From: JBELHO01 sp042091375 | GTDB taxonomy: Bacteria; Pseudomonadota; Gammaproteobacteria; Enterobacterales; Alteromonadaceae | Assembly: GCA_042091375.1 (NCBI GenBank) | Contig: JBELHO010000006.1 | Coordinates: forward strand, 62,001-126,000 | Length of the DNA: 64,000 nucleotides | Direction: 5' to 3' | Shown: in pieces, positions 34,812 through 44,267 of the stretch | Position numbering within the stretch: position 1 is the stretch's first letter | How the letters are laid out: each line of letters opens with the position of its first letter | The notes under the pieces: generated by a model | What the model saw: only the letters and a program-made list of their open reading frames with translations | Database searches by the model: none | Told to the model about the DNA's origin: nothing | Position numbers and translations under genes: made by a program

Positions 34812-35882
34812 TTATTCACCCACTTTAGCCTCTATCAATGACGATGGCCAAGCGTTCAATACTGCTTTGACCAGTGTCGCTAGTGGTATGGCAAAAAACA
34901 CCCCCCATAATCCCCACATGCCACCAAAGAAAATAACTGAGATAATAATAGTGACTGGGTGTAAATTAACCGCCTCAGAAAACAACAAAGGCACTAATAA
35001 ATTACCATCTAGTATTTGAATAATGGCATAGGCTATCATCACATAACCGAACTCAGCACCCATCCCCCACTGAAACAAGGCTACCAGCATAACTGGGATA
35101 GTCACTATGGTTGCACCAACAAAAGGCACTAACACCGACAATCCTACCAACACACCAAGTAACACCGCATAATTAAGTCCTAAAAATATAAATACAATGG
35201 TAGAGGTTCCGCCAATAATTAATATTTCAATGACCTTGCCGCGAATATAATTCATAATTTGTTGGTTCATTTCATGACCTACTTGTCGCACCATTTTCCT
35301 ATCTTTAGGCACGAATCGACTCAAGCTTTTGATCAAGCTGGTTCTATCTTTCAAAAAGAAAAACACCATTAGCGGTACTAAAATAAGATATATTAACAAG
35401 GCGACTAAATCTGAAATTGAACTCAATGAAGCTTTCAGAGCAACCTGCCCTAACTCAAGGACTTTTTCATTGACTAAAATAAACACGGCTTCAATTTGCT
35501 CGGCTTTAATGACCTCGGGATATTTTTCTGGCAAAGTAAGTAAATAGACTTTTCCCTCAGAAATCATCTGCGGTATTTCTTGCACTAAATTAGTACTTTG
35601 TTGCCATATGACCGGAAATAAACCTAACACAGCCAATAGAGCAACACCGACAAATATAGCGACAACAACCATAGTAGCAAGGGTTCTAGAGCAGCCAAAT
35701 TGCTTTAAGTGATTAACGGGTAAGTCAAGCAGAAATGCAATGGCAATGGCAACAAAAACAGGCATCAATATGCCACTAAAAAAATACAAGCCAATAAAAG
35801 AGCACACTAACATCACTAGCAAAGTAATAGCGTGAGGGTCAGAAAAGCGTTCTTTATACCATTGTGAAAAAAATGTCACCAT
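34812..35882 (-). CDS. perM: AI-2E family transporter / putative permease PerM
   Basis: Inner-membrane protein of 356 residues with about eight hydrophobic helices: a pair near the N-terminus (about 15-45 and 60-95), a large soluble loop (about 95-150), and a C-terminal block with GLNYAVLLGVLVGLSVLVPFVGA and QILDGNLLVPLLFSEAVNLHP. The latter are the conserved family segments. Members include TqsA (autoinducer-2 export) and Na+/H+ antiporters, so substrate is open. It begins 13 bp after a TusA-like gene, its likely operon partner. Confidence 0.9.
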   Translation of the reverse strand: MVTFFSQWYKERFSDPHAITLLVMLVCSFIGLYFFSGILMPVFVAIAIAFLLDLPVNHLKQFGCSRTLATMVVVAIFVGVALLAVLGLFPVIWQQSTNLVQEIPQMISEGKVYLLTLPEKYPEVIKAEQIEAVFILVNEKVLELGQVALKASLSSISDLVALLIYLILVPLMVFFFLKDRTSLIKSLSRFVPKDRKMVRQVGHEMNQQIMNYIRGKVIEILIIGGTSTIVFIFLGLNYAVLLGVLVGLSVLVPFVGATIVTIPVMLVALFQWGMGAEFGYVMIAYAIIQILDGNLLVPLLFSEAVNLHPVTIIISVIFFGGMWGLWGVFFAIPLATLVKAVLNAWPSSLIEAKVGE

Positions 35883-35895
35883 GAGTTAATCTTGC

Positions 35896-36114
35896 CTATT
35901 TGGTTATGTGTAATTCAATCAGCACATCAGAGAGTTGCTGTTGGGTAAATTGATAGCCCTGCTTAACTAAATATTTGGGGATATCTATTTTTGAGCCTTT
36001 ATCTGCAATGATCACTTTACAGCTATCGCGACATTGCATTTTCTTTAACAATAATCGGGTTTTAACCAGAGGCAAAGGACATTTCTCTTGTCTCGCATCA
36101 TACTGATAAAACAT
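35896..36114 (-). CDS. TusA-family sulfurtransferase-like protein
   Basis: Small protein of 72 residues with the family signature KCPLPLVKTRLLLKKM, in which Cys12 would carry a persulfide. The two-layer alpha/beta TusA/SirA fold fits its length. TusA proteins move sulfur to tRNA thiolation or molybdenum cofactor synthesis; other members differ in partner. It is upstream of perM and probably co-transcribed. It may not be the main tRNA-thiolating TusA of the cell. Confidence 0.86.
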   Translation of the reverse strand: MFYQYDARQEKCPLPLVKTRLLLKKMQCRDSCKVIIADKGSKIDIPKYLVKQGYQFTQQQLSDVLIELHITK

Positions 36115-36474
36115 AAATTAAGCTCGTGTTAAAAGAATATATGGGGTTATTGCGCTAGTATTAAAGCTAAAGTTGTATAAATCTAATGTATTTAACAAAT
36201 TTGAGTTTGATTATCTATTTTGCGACAATCGATTTCAATACAGTTGAGAAAAAAATCACCATTATTGTAGCTACAACACTATATTAAATTGCCGCAATAA
36301 AATTAATTAGCTATTTAAATGAATCATTTGAATTAATGACCATCAAAAGTTATAACTCAACTGAGTATTGCTAATACGCTTTAGTATTTTTTTGTACAAA
36401 TGTTTAAAAATAAACACTTACTACTCATTGCACACAGCCGTAATTAACACAATTAACTGATTGGATTAACCAGA
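36115..36474. other. Divergent intergenic region tusA-like / bepA
   Basis: These 360 bases are AT-rich and hold the promoters of both units. No repeat, terminator, RNA gene or clear operator was recognised. Confidence 0.4.
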
Positions 36475-37935
36475 TTGCTAATTAACAAATTTTTTTATCT
36501 TGCACTCATATTGACTATTTTAATTGCTCTGCCATATGCAAAAGCACAAAGCGGCAACAACAAAAATAAACTACCTGAAATTGGCGCTTCAGGTTTTAGC
36601 GCTTTATCGATAGAAAAAGAACGACAAATTGGTGATATCATGATGAGGCAATTACGCGCCTCGCAGCCGTTAATTAATGATCCTATCTTAATAGAATACA
36701 TTAATGACTTAGGTAATCGTTTGGTAAGAAATGCTGAGGATGTCAACTATAGCTTTGAATTTTTTCTTATTAATAACAAAGAATTAAACGCATTTGCCTT
36801 TTTTGGTGGCCATGTTGGTATACATGGCGGTTTAGTCACTGCAGCCGATACCGAAAGTGAACTGGCTTCGGTTATTGCTCATGAAATTTCTCATGTAACG
36901 CAACGCCACTTAGCGCGACGTATGGCGGCACAAGAACGCACTCAACCCCTCACCATGGCTGGTTTATTAACCGGAGTGTTATTGACCTTAGTCAACCCTT
37001 CTGTAGGTATGGCAGCCCTCACTACCAGCGTCGCAGCTTCGACGCAATTAGGGATAAATTATACCCGAGGTAATGAAAAAGAAGCCGATCGCGTCGGTAT
37101 TGCCCTGTTAGCAAATAGTGGTTTTAACCCGATGGGCGCACCTAACTTTTTTGTAAAAATGGCCGAAAAGTATCGCTATCAAAGTAAACCCCCAGCTATG
37201 TTACTTACTCACCCCTTACCAGAGTCTCGTATTACAGACGCGCGCATTAGGGCACAAAATTTACCCCCTCGAGCAGATATCCCAAGTTTGGCATTTGAAT
37301 TAACCAAAGCCAGATTAATTGCCCGCTATGAGGGTAACCCGCGCGACAATATCAAAAAATTTAAGCGCATAATTGACAAAAATCAATACGTATTGAAACC
37401 AGCGGCACTATATGGACTGGCCATCTCGCATTATGAAAACAAAGACTATCAACAAGCTGAAAAAATCCTGCTAGCATTGCGCAAAACAGATAGAAATAAT
37501 TTATTTTATGTTGACGTATTAGCCGACACCTATATTGGCTTAGAAAAATTTGAGCAAGCCATTACAATGATGGCTGAACTCGACTTATTGATGCCCAACA
37601 ATCAAGTGGTGGCATTAAATTATGCCAATGTGCTAAGCCAAGCAAAAAAATACCAAGAAGCTGAATTAATCTTACAAGACTTTATTATTCTCAACCAAGA
37701 TAACTTTATCGCTAACGATTTACTGACTACCATCTATCAAAAACAAGATAAATTAGCCCTAATGCACGCCACTAAAGCTGAGGTCTATGCATTGCTAGGT
37801 GCTTATTCAAAGGCGATTGACGAATTGCAAACCGGTTATAATTTTGTCGAAGACAGTCCTATAGACAAAAAACGGATCAGGGCGAGAATACTGCAATTTC
37901 GCTCACAAAAAGATAAACTACAGCGACTCAATTAA
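36475..37935 (+). CDS. bepA: Periplasmic M48 metalloprotease/chaperone with TPR repeats (BepA)
   Basis: Outer-membrane quality-control protease that helps assemble LptD or degrades stalled barrels. TTG at 36475 is the only reasonable start (486 residues, E. coli 487): it gives a signal peptide LINKFFYLALILTILIALP with cleavage near AKA-Q. The zinc site is HEISH at 136-140 with a further Glu in NEKEADRVG. TPR helices fill about 280-480. The arsC-like gene lies 37 bp downstream, as in E. coli (yfgC-yfgD). Confidence 0.94.
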   Translation: MLINKFFYLALILTILIALPYAKAQSGNNKNKLPEIGASGFSALSIEKERQIGDIMMRQLRASQPLINDPILIEYINDLGNRLVRNAEDVNYSFEFFLINNKELNAFAFFGGHVGIHGGLVTAADTESELASVIAHEISHVTQRHLARRMAAQERTQPLTMAGLLTGVLLTLVNPSVGMAALTTSVAASTQLGINYTRGNEKEADRVGIALLANSGFNPMGAPNFFVKMAEKYRYQSKPPAMLLTHPLPESRITDARIRAQNLPPRADIPSLAFELTKARLIARYEGNPRDNIKKFKRIIDKNQYVLKPAALYGLAISHYENKDYQQAEKILLALRKTDRNNLFYVDVLADTYIGLEKFEQAITMMAELDLLMPNNQVVALNYANVLSQAKKYQEAELILQDFIILNQDNFIANDLLTTIYQKQDKLALMHATKAEVYALLGAYSKAIDELQTGYNFVEDSPIDKKRIRARILQFRSQKDKLQRLN

Positions 37936-37972
37936 AATCAGACTAACGCCAATAGTCAATGAAGAGAACATT

Positions 37973-38311
37973 ATGCTAACCATATATCACAACCCTAGAT
38001 GCTCAAAAAGCCGACAAACCTTACAGCTTATTAAAGATCATGATCAAGCAGTTACCGTAATAGAATACTTAAAAACACCGTTTAATCAGCAACAAATTGA
38101 GACACTATTAGCGCAACTCGATTGTACTCCCTTAGCCATGATGAGAGTAAAAGAGAAAGAGTTCAAACAGCAACAGTTACAAGATCAAGATGATGCCAGT
38201 TTAATTCAAGCCATGGTCACTACCCCAAAGTTAATAGAGCGCCCTATTGTTGTCAAAGGCGATACAGCGATAATTGGTCGTCCCCCTGAAAATGTATTAA
38301 ACTTATTCTAA
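37973..38311 (+). CDS. yfgD: ArsC-family arsenate reductase-like protein (YfgD)
   Basis: Thioredoxin-fold protein of 112 residues. Cys10 lies in NPRCSKSRQ, the ArsC active-site motif, and the partner arginines sit in ERPIVVKGDTAIIGRPPE near the C-terminus. True plasmid ArsC enzymes are about 140 residues and lie in ars operons; this short chromosomal form sits beside bepA, as yfgD does in E. coli. Arsenate reduction is possible but a housekeeping redox role is equally likely. Confidence 0.88.
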   Translation: MLTIYHNPRCSKSRQTLQLIKDHDQAVTVIEYLKTPFNQQQIETLLAQLDCTPLAMMRVKEKEFKQQQLQDQDDASLIQAMVTTPKLIERPIVVKGDTAIIGRPPENVLNLF

Positions 38312-38425
38312 CTATTTAAGATGACTTACTTCTGTTTAAATACAGTTTCTTCATTGTTAAAGTTTCTTCATTGTGGTGATATCTATCATTGCAACGAGCA
38401 AATTTTAAAACATTAAGCGATTCAA

Positions 38426-38812
38426 ATGGATTACTCAAAAAAAACTAGACGTCTCAAATTGATAACCCTGTTTGGCTATTTTTCATTATTGATTTATATG
38501 CCCACTTGGTTATTGTGGTTGAATCCCTCCCAAGGGTTATCGCCTTGGCTATCTTTGGCTATGTTTACAGCCCCATTACTTTTTCCGTTAAGAGGTTTGA
38601 TTAAGGGTGATCCTTTTACTTATGCTTGGGCTAACTTTGTGGTGATGTGGTATTTTTTACATGGCTTAACCACACTATGGGTTTCACCAGAAGACTTGCT
38701 TTGGGCTTCAATCGAATTAATTTTTGCTTCAATTATGTTCCTAGCAGGCACCTATTACGCTAAATATCGTGGTCAAGAGCTCGGCTTAAGTATTCGAAAA
38801 GAAAAAAAATGA
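38426..38812 (+). CDS. DUF2069 small membrane protein
   Basis: Protein of 128 residues with four hydrophobic helices at roughly 14-34, 39-55, 68-88 and 93-112, and a basic C-terminus (SIRKEKK). The core LRGLIKGDPFTYAWANFVVMWYF is recognisable as DUF2069, found next to bepA/arsC/hda in many gammaproteobacteria. No function is known. Its position between yfgD and hda agrees with that conserved neighbourhood. Confidence 0.82.
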   Translation: MDYSKKTRRLKLITLFGYFSLLIYMPTWLLWLNPSQGLSPWLSLAMFTAPLLFPLRGLIKGDPFTYAWANFVVMWYFLHGLTTLWVSPEDLLWASIELIFASIMFLAGTYYAKYRGQELGLSIRKEKK

Positions 38813-38920
38813 TAGGGTAAAATTGCCTGTAACAAATTTTGATTATGGTAGATAAACCACTGCTTTTATCTGCAGATTAATTTTTATAAATAAATTCACT
38901 TATGCATTTTGGATATTGTC

Positions 38921-40843
38921 ATGAAAACGATGATTAAAGCTGTCGCATTAAGCCTTTTTATATCAGCCTGTGGTGGCGGAAGCGATGAAAACACCAACCA
39001 ACCCGAACCAATCATCCCCTCTACACCTGCGCAAATTATTCAGGTAGATAGCAACCTAAGTATTGGTCAATCAGTTGACTTAGCGCTCGTCTCACCTGCG
39101 GAAAACATCACTAATATTCAGTGGCAACAAACCGCTGGCGAGGCCGTCACATTTTATGCTGCCAACAGTAAAGTGATTGGCTTTACGCCAATAGCTGCCG
39201 GTGATTACAGTTTTTCTGTCAGTTATTTAGGCAATGATAACCAACAACAATCGCTGAGTTATGATTTTACTGTCAATCAACAGGAATATCTTGTAACTGC
39301 TCGTCTTGGCCATGCCGTATTAGAGGGAAATAAGGTTTCTTTGATGGCGCAAATAACTGAAAATGTGGAGCAAAGTTCACTGAGGTGGACTCAAACCGCG
39401 GGGCCTACTGTGCAGTTAACTGAGACTGATCCCTCAGGTGATATGGCCATATATTTTGACGCACCGGCAGTCGATTTTGATAACGTGGTTGAGTTTGAAC
39501 TGAGTGCCGAAGTCAATGGCGAAAATGTTTCTGACAAGGTGATTGTTCTTGTAGAAAATACTGCCGATATCAGTGCCGACGCTTCTTTTACTGATAGGCT
39601 AGCTAGAGTATACGCATATCGGACGGACTCCGCATATGCCGACGACATTGTCAATTGTGTCTACGCCAATACCATCACCACTAATAGTACTTGTCGTATG
39701 TCAACCTTGCCGCTGATCGCGCAAGACACAACGACGCCGAGTGTTAATGATATAATGGACCGTGTTGTGGTGTCTCACGACTGGATGGGCAAGCGCTTTG
39801 AAGATTTTTTAGTGAATTATGATGTACATAATGATTTTAAGAATTTACTCAGAGCAACCACTGCAGTAGTAATATCTTACGATGTTCGCCCTTCTTTCTA
39901 TTGGGCTCTTACTGGTGCAATATACTTAGATCCCGCCAATTTTTGGTTGACACCGGAAGAGCGCGATACCATCAATCAAGCACCAGATTACCGCGCTGCC
40001 TTTGGTAATGATTTACAATTCGTGATGCCGTGGCGCTATGTTAAAAATAATGATTACGTGACTCGCTCATTGCCTATTGCTCTGCGTCAATCAAGAACCG
40101 CAGAAGAGGCTTTATATCCGCTGGCAGCGCTTATGTATCACGAATTAGCTCATGCCAATGATTTTTTTCCAAGTTCGATTTGGAGCAGTATCAGTAAAAC
40201 CGATAGAATTTTAGAAATCGTCAACGACATTGGCAATTCAACTGGCTTTCAATCAAATATTTTATCGCGCACACTGCCTCTTAATGGCAATGAAATGTTG
40301 TCCTTAGCGCAAGTAAGATTTCAGGGAGATAATGCCAGTTCACAACAAAAATCCTACTTGCCTGCTGACGTTAGTAATTTCTTTTCAGTTGAAGATGCAC
40401 CAGACTTTTATAATTATTCCAGTATTCGTGAAGACTATGCCATGTTATTTGATGGCTTTATGATGTACGCCCGTTATGGTATTTATCGCGATGTAGCGGT
40501 TACCAATAAACCGCAAGGCGATCAAGTGTTCGCATCTGATTATATAGTCGATTGGGGACAGCGAGGCCGCATCGGTGAGCAATCGATAAAACCGCGCGTA
40601 AAATTTGTCACTAACAGAGTATTACCTGATTTTGTTGATTCCTCGGTACTAATTGATAATTTACCGGCACCTATTCCCATGATTAAAGGCGATAATTGGA
40701 TTGAAAACTTAACCATTAGTCCAACAGCAAATCAATTTAATCTTGCACAGCACATGCTGATGCAAACTAAAAGGCAGCAAGCCCAACACAGAAAAATTAA
40801 TGATTTACGTTATTTAGAAAAAAAACTGCCTGAGCAACATTAA
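38921..40843 (+). CDS. Large HExxH-containing lipoprotein, family not recognised
   Basis: Exported lipoprotein of 640 residues: signal MKTMIKAVALSLFISAC with lipidated Cys17, then a Gly/Ser and Pro-rich linker. Residues 38-120 and 123-213 look like two Ig/PKD-like beta domains (each has a WQQTAG or WTQTAGP motif). The C-terminal two thirds contains MYHELAHANDFF with His407-Glu408-His411, a zinc-metallopeptidase motif. A candidate third ligand is in REDYAMLFDGF. The whole does not match a peptidase family I can name. Start at 38921 has a GGAT site upstream. It interrupts the conserved DUF2069-hda neighbourhood. Likely a cell-surface or periplasmic protease, but activity is unproven. Confidence 0.8.
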   Translation: MKTMIKAVALSLFISACGGGSDENTNQPEPIIPSTPAQIIQVDSNLSIGQSVDLALVSPAENITNIQWQQTAGEAVTFYAANSKVIGFTPIAAGDYSFSVSYLGNDNQQQSLSYDFTVNQQEYLVTARLGHAVLEGNKVSLMAQITENVEQSSLRWTQTAGPTVQLTETDPSGDMAIYFDAPAVDFDNVVEFELSAEVNGENVSDKVIVLVENTADISADASFTDRLARVYAYRTDSAYADDIVNCVYANTITTNSTCRMSTLPLIAQDTTTPSVNDIMDRVVVSHDWMGKRFEDFLVNYDVHNDFKNLLRATTAVVISYDVRPSFYWALTGAIYLDPANFWLTPEERDTINQAPDYRAAFGNDLQFVMPWRYVKNNDYVTRSLPIALRQSRTAEEALYPLAALMYHELAHANDFFPSSIWSSISKTDRILEIVNDIGNSTGFQSNILSRTLPLNGNEMLSLAQVRFQGDNASSQQKSYLPADVSNFFSVEDAPDFYNYSSIREDYAMLFDGFMMYARYGIYRDVAVTNKPQGDQVFASDYIVDWGQRGRIGEQSIKPRVKFVTNRVLPDFVDSSVLIDNLPAPIPMIKGDNWIENLTISPTANQFNLAQHMLMQTKRQQAQHRKINDLRYLEKKLPEQH

Positions 40844-40886
40844 ATAATCGAGCTGTATTGATAGCTTTGCAACAAGGTTAAATTTG

Positions 40887-41606
40887 CTAAAACAACACTT
40901 TCTTTATAAAGGGAATGGTTATTCTTCGCTGTTCCCTAATAGAAGCTTTATCTAATTTATCTAATGCCTCCAATAAATACTTTATATCTCTGGAACAACG
41001 GCTCATCAGAAAACTGGCAGCATCATCACTTACCATTAATCCTCTCTGTTGAGCGCGAAAAATAATGGCTTGACGTTTTTCAACATCGGATAGAGGCTTT
41101 ATTTGTTGGACAAGTCCCCACGACAAACGCGAGGTCAGATCAGCTAATGCAAACTCGAGATCATTAACGGTTTTATCGCCAGAAACCAATAAGCAATGAT
41201 CTTGCTCGGCGAGGCGGTTATAGAGATCAAATACCGCTTGTTGCCACAGCGGTTGCTGTTTAATCAGTTGAACATCATCTAAACAAACCAGATCTATGTG
41301 CTCTAATCCATCAAACACCTCAATGCTGAGGTGTTGTATCTCTGAAAATGAAAGACATACAGACGACATGCCTAAATCATGAGCCAAAGCACAGCTAGCA
41401 TGCAATAAATGCGACTTACCTACTCCAGTCAAACCAAAAATATAGCAGCAGGTTAAGCGCTCTTTATTGGCCATGTTCATGTCATTTTGCTTCACAAACA
41501 TTTCTATTTGCGCAACCGAGGACTGATTTATATCAGACTGATAACTGGCGAATGTCTCATCGTCAGGTAGCTGCACTGATAAGGCTAATTGTGAGGTGAT
41601 TTCCAT
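40887..41606 (-). CDS. hda: DnaA regulatory inactivator Hda
   Basis: DnaA paralogue that, with the DNA-loaded sliding clamp, stimulates ATP hydrolysis by DnaA and prevents re-initiation. The protein has 239 residues from the ATG at 41606. The N-terminal clamp-binding motif QLALSV (residues 6-11) corresponds to E. coli QLSLPL and is followed by the same LPDDETFAS. The Walker A loop GLTGVGKSH is at 58-66 and Walker B is VCLDDVQ. The start codon shares a base with the stop of the upstream DUF2066 gene (TAATG), so translation is coupled. Confidence 0.93.
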   Translation of the reverse strand: MEITSQLALSVQLPDDETFASYQSDINQSSVAQIEMFVKQNDMNMANKERLTCCYIFGLTGVGKSHLLHASCALAHDLGMSSVCLSFSEIQHLSIEVFDGLEHIDLVCLDDVQLIKQQPLWQQAVFDLYNRLAEQDHCLLVSGDKTVNDLEFALADLTSRLSWGLVQQIKPLSDVEKRQAIIFRAQQRGLMVSDDAASFLMSRCSRDIKYLLEALDKLDKASIREQRRITIPFIKKVLF

Positions 41607-42712
41607 TAGTTGCGCCAAGAAAAAGTTGGAATGTCTTCAGGGTTAACCTCACTTAATGGGTCTTTATACTGATTCAATTTATCATTTAATTTCAACGAAG
41701 CTAACAGTGCTTGTTCGCTACCTAACAAAGACAAACTGAAACGACGTTGACTGGCATTGGCACTAACCAAAGTCACCGAACGCACTGAAGTTAATGACTG
41801 TAAAAATTGATTTACTTCGACATAAGTGCGCAAAGAATCAATATTGGTGACATCAATGAGATATTGTTTGGTACTGTCGGTTGCTAAGGCATAAGTGTCA
41901 TACAATTGCTTAGTGATATCGCTAAGTGCTGACACCAGTAACTCTTTTGGCTCCCCACCTTGATATTGTCGACTAAACTGTTGCTGTAAATCATCATTTA
42001 CTGGTGTAATGATACTCCAATCCAAAAGATAAACTTGCTGACATAATAATTGGCAATTGTTATCCACTAATTCTGTCGGTAACAAGCTGCTATTAGACAA
42101 CCTAACCGTGATTATTACGTCAGCTAAATACCGTTGAGATGCGCTATCAATAGGTTCGAGAAAACGTCCCCATATATCTGCTGCAGAAATTTGATTTAGA
42201 TCATCTAAATCAACTAGCGGTAATACCACGGGCAACCCTCGTTGACTGGCAAAGTTTTCGATGATCTGAGGAAACTCTGTGAGGGAAGATTCAGCGATAA
42301 TCTGCCTTGATAAGCCCTGTTCATTGACAAACCAAACAATCACTTGCGGCCTTAAACTACCCCAAATAGGCAAGTTAGCAGCAACAAATAAATCATTGAT
42401 CTTAGTTGCTTGAAAACTAACTTGTAAGTAGGTTTTATCGCCAATGGTTTCGTAGCTGTAAAGACTCACAAAAGAATTTACCCTTCGCAATTGAGATTTT
42501 ATTTTGGCATTAGACAGCACGCTGTTGTGACCACCTACCTTGAGCAATACCGCTTGCATCGCCGAACGCAAAGCCTGGGTTCGATGGGTTTTACCCTGAG
42601 AGGCAACCAGTACTTTTGCACTATACAAATCTTTAACTTCCCCAGCTGAAAGGGAAATGCAATGGAACAAAAAAGGTATAACAACAAAATATTTTAACAA
42701 GTATCTAAGCAT
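41606..42712 (-). CDS. DUF2066 exported protein
   Basis: Protein of 368 residues with a signal peptide (LRYLLKYFVVIPFLFHCISLSAG). The sequence KVLVASQGKTHRTQALRSAMQAVLLKVGG and the LRPQVIVWFVNEQG segment define DUF2066, a gammaproteobacterial family of unknown function. The C-terminal part includes a region resembling the periplasmic modules of envelope proteins. It is always close to hda or purM in relatives I recall, and here is coupled to hda by a TAATG overlap. Envelope function is inferred only from the signal. Confidence 0.85.
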   Translation of the reverse strand: MLRYLLKYFVVIPFLFHCISLSAGEVKDLYSAKVLVASQGKTHRTQALRSAMQAVLLKVGGHNSVLSNAKIKSQLRRVNSFVSLYSYETIGDKTYLQVSFQATKINDLFVAANLPIWGSLRPQVIVWFVNEQGLSRQIIAESSLTEFPQIIENFASQRGLPVVLPLVDLDDLNQISAADIWGRFLEPIDSASQRYLADVIITVRLSNSSLLPTELVDNNCQLLCQQVYLLDWSIITPVNDDLQQQFSRQYQGGEPKELLVSALSDITKQLYDTYALATDSTKQYLIDVTNIDSLRTYVEVNQFLQSLTSVRSVTLVSANASQRRFSLSLLGSEQALLASLKLNDKLNQYKDPLSEVNPEDIPTFSWRN

Positions 42713-42725
42713 TACATTAGCATCT

Positions 42726-42753
42726 GTTTGTGTTTGTGTTTGTGTTTGTGTTT
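42726..42753. repeat. GTGTTT hexanucleotide microsatellite
   Basis: Four perfect GTGTTT units (42730-42753) preceded by a partial unit GTTT. It begins 14 bases upstream of the DUF2066 start codon, in the leader of the DUF2066-hda transcript. Changes in copy number would shift promoter or ribosome-site spacing by 6 bases. Confidence 0.9.
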
Positions 42754-42911
42754 CAGTTTATAGCGCTGTTGCAATTTAAAAAACATGGCAATTGAGACAT
42801 GCGAAAAAATGTTTGTTTCTTATTCGTTGCCATACAAACAGCGATGCTTTTTCAAAGCAAGCCCAAGCCCCCCAATCACTCCCAAGGGCTTTGGCTAATT
42901 TAAAACCTAAC

Positions 42912-42935
42912 TGTGTAAATATCTGTGTTTACACA
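42912..42935. promoter_or_regulatory. Inverted repeat TGTGTAAA-N8-TTTACACA
   Basis: Two perfect 8-bp arms separated by 8 bases lie midway between the divergent genes. The arms resemble TyrR half-sites (TGTAAA/TTTACA), but TyrR boxes have a 6-base spacer, so that identity is doubtful. A regulator site or a stem-loop is possible. Confidence 0.4.
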
Positions 42936-43214
42936 ACAGGCTTTGCCTTGTTAGCTATAAATTAAGTCAACATTACAGCCTGTAATAAAAATTAACAAAG
43001 CCAGCAAATAACAATTATCATAACTCAAAACATTAGCATAAGCCTGCTGATTTTTATCACTTTTCAAAAATAATTTGTCATAAAGATTTTCAGCAGGCGG
43101 TTGCGCTGATAGAATATGCGCTTTTATATCTCAGAAAACCTTGTGCTTGGCTATAAACCACATGGTTATCTGCACAGAATATTACTTTAAACAGTATTGA
43201 ATAGAGGTTTCCCC

Positions 43215-44261
43215 GTGAGTGAAGAAAAACAGTCTCTAAGCTATAAAGACGCAGGTGTTGATATTGATGCAGGTAACGCCCTAGTAGAAAACATAAAAGG
43301 GGCGGTTAAAAGAACAACACGTCCAGAAGTTATGGGAGGTTTAGGTGGCTTTGGTTCTGTTTGTCAACTTCCTACCGGTTACAAAGAGCCTGTATTAGTT
43401 GCTGGAACTGACGGTGTAGGCACCAAACTAAGGCTGGCGATTGATTTAAACAAACACGACACAGTTGGCGTTGATTTAGTCGCTATGTGTGTTAACGATT
43501 TAATCGTTCAAGGCGCCGAACCACTATTTTTCTTAGACTATTATGCAACAGACAAATTAGATGTAGACGTAGCCTCTGCAGTGGTGTCTGGCATCGCTGA
43601 TGGATGTGTTATGTCGGGCTGTGCATTAGTCGGCGGAGAAACAGCTGAAATGCCGGGGATGTATCACCCAGGTGATTACGACATTGCTGGTTTTTGTGTT
43701 GGCGTTGCAGAAAAGTCGCGTTTATTAGACGGTAGCCAAGTGACTAGTGGCGATCAACTTATCGCTCTTGCCTCTTCTGGCCCTCACTCAAATGGTTATT
43801 CATTAATTCGCAAAGTATTAGAAGTTAACCAAACCGATACCAATGAAATTTACAAAGGCAAATCTATTGCCGATCACTTGATTGAACCCACCAAAATTTA
43901 TGTTAAATCCATTTTAAATTTATTAAAAGAAGTCGATGTGCATGCACTTTCACATATCACTGGTGGCGGGTTTTGGGAAAACATCCCCAGAGTGTTACCA
44001 GAAAATGCCCAAGCGGTTATTGATGGGAGTAGCTGGCAATGGCCAGATATATTTCATTGGTTACAACAAAACGGCAATATTACCGAACACGAAATGTATA
44101 GAACCTTCAACTGTGGTGTCGGTATGATCATTGTCGTACCAGCAAATAAAGTCGAACAGAGCCTTTCCATACTCAACAGCCAAGGCGAAACTGCTTGGCA
44201 CATTGGAGCAATAGATACCTTACCTTCAGGCGCAGAACAAGTCATTATTAATCAAGGTTAA
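43215..44261 (+). CDS. purM: Phosphoribosylformylglycinamidine cyclo-ligase
   Basis: Fifth step of purine synthesis, making aminoimidazole ribonucleotide (AIR) with ATP. The start is GTG at 43215: an AGAGGT site lies 6-7 bases upstream, and the product SEEKQSLSYKDAGVDIDAGNA aligns with E. coli PurM from the start; an earlier TTG would add six residues without a ribosome site. The product has 348 residues. The glycine-rich segment PEVMGGLGGFGSVC and GTDGVGTKLRLA belong to the ATP site. purN follows 6 bp later. Confidence 0.97.
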   Translation: MSEEKQSLSYKDAGVDIDAGNALVENIKGAVKRTTRPEVMGGLGGFGSVCQLPTGYKEPVLVAGTDGVGTKLRLAIDLNKHDTVGVDLVAMCVNDLIVQGAEPLFFLDYYATDKLDVDVASAVVSGIADGCVMSGCALVGGETAEMPGMYHPGDYDIAGFCVGVAEKSRLLDGSQVTSGDQLIALASSGPHSNGYSLIRKVLEVNQTDTNEIYKGKSIADHLIEPTKIYVKSILNLLKEVDVHALSHITGGGFWENIPRVLPENAQAVIDGSSWQWPDIFHWLQQNGNITEHEMYRTFNCGVGMIIVVPANKVEQSLSILNSQGETAWHIGAIDTLPSGAEQVIINQG

Positions 44262-44267
44262 CAAATA

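Larger units (their letters stand above)
42713..43214. other. Divergent intergenic region DUF2066-hda / purM
   Basis: About 500 bases. It holds a hexanucleotide repeat near 42726, a long dyad near 42912 (both listed separately) and a C-rich stretch near 42860-42890 that could pair with GGGCTTTGG. No PurR-type box was identified. Both promoters must lie here. Confidence 0.5.

Noticed and set aside
37973..38311. ArsC-like gene as an arsenic-resistance locus
   Set aside because: No arsR, arsB or acr3 nearby. The gene sits in the conserved bepA-yfgD neighbourhood, so a dedicated resistance operon is not supported.
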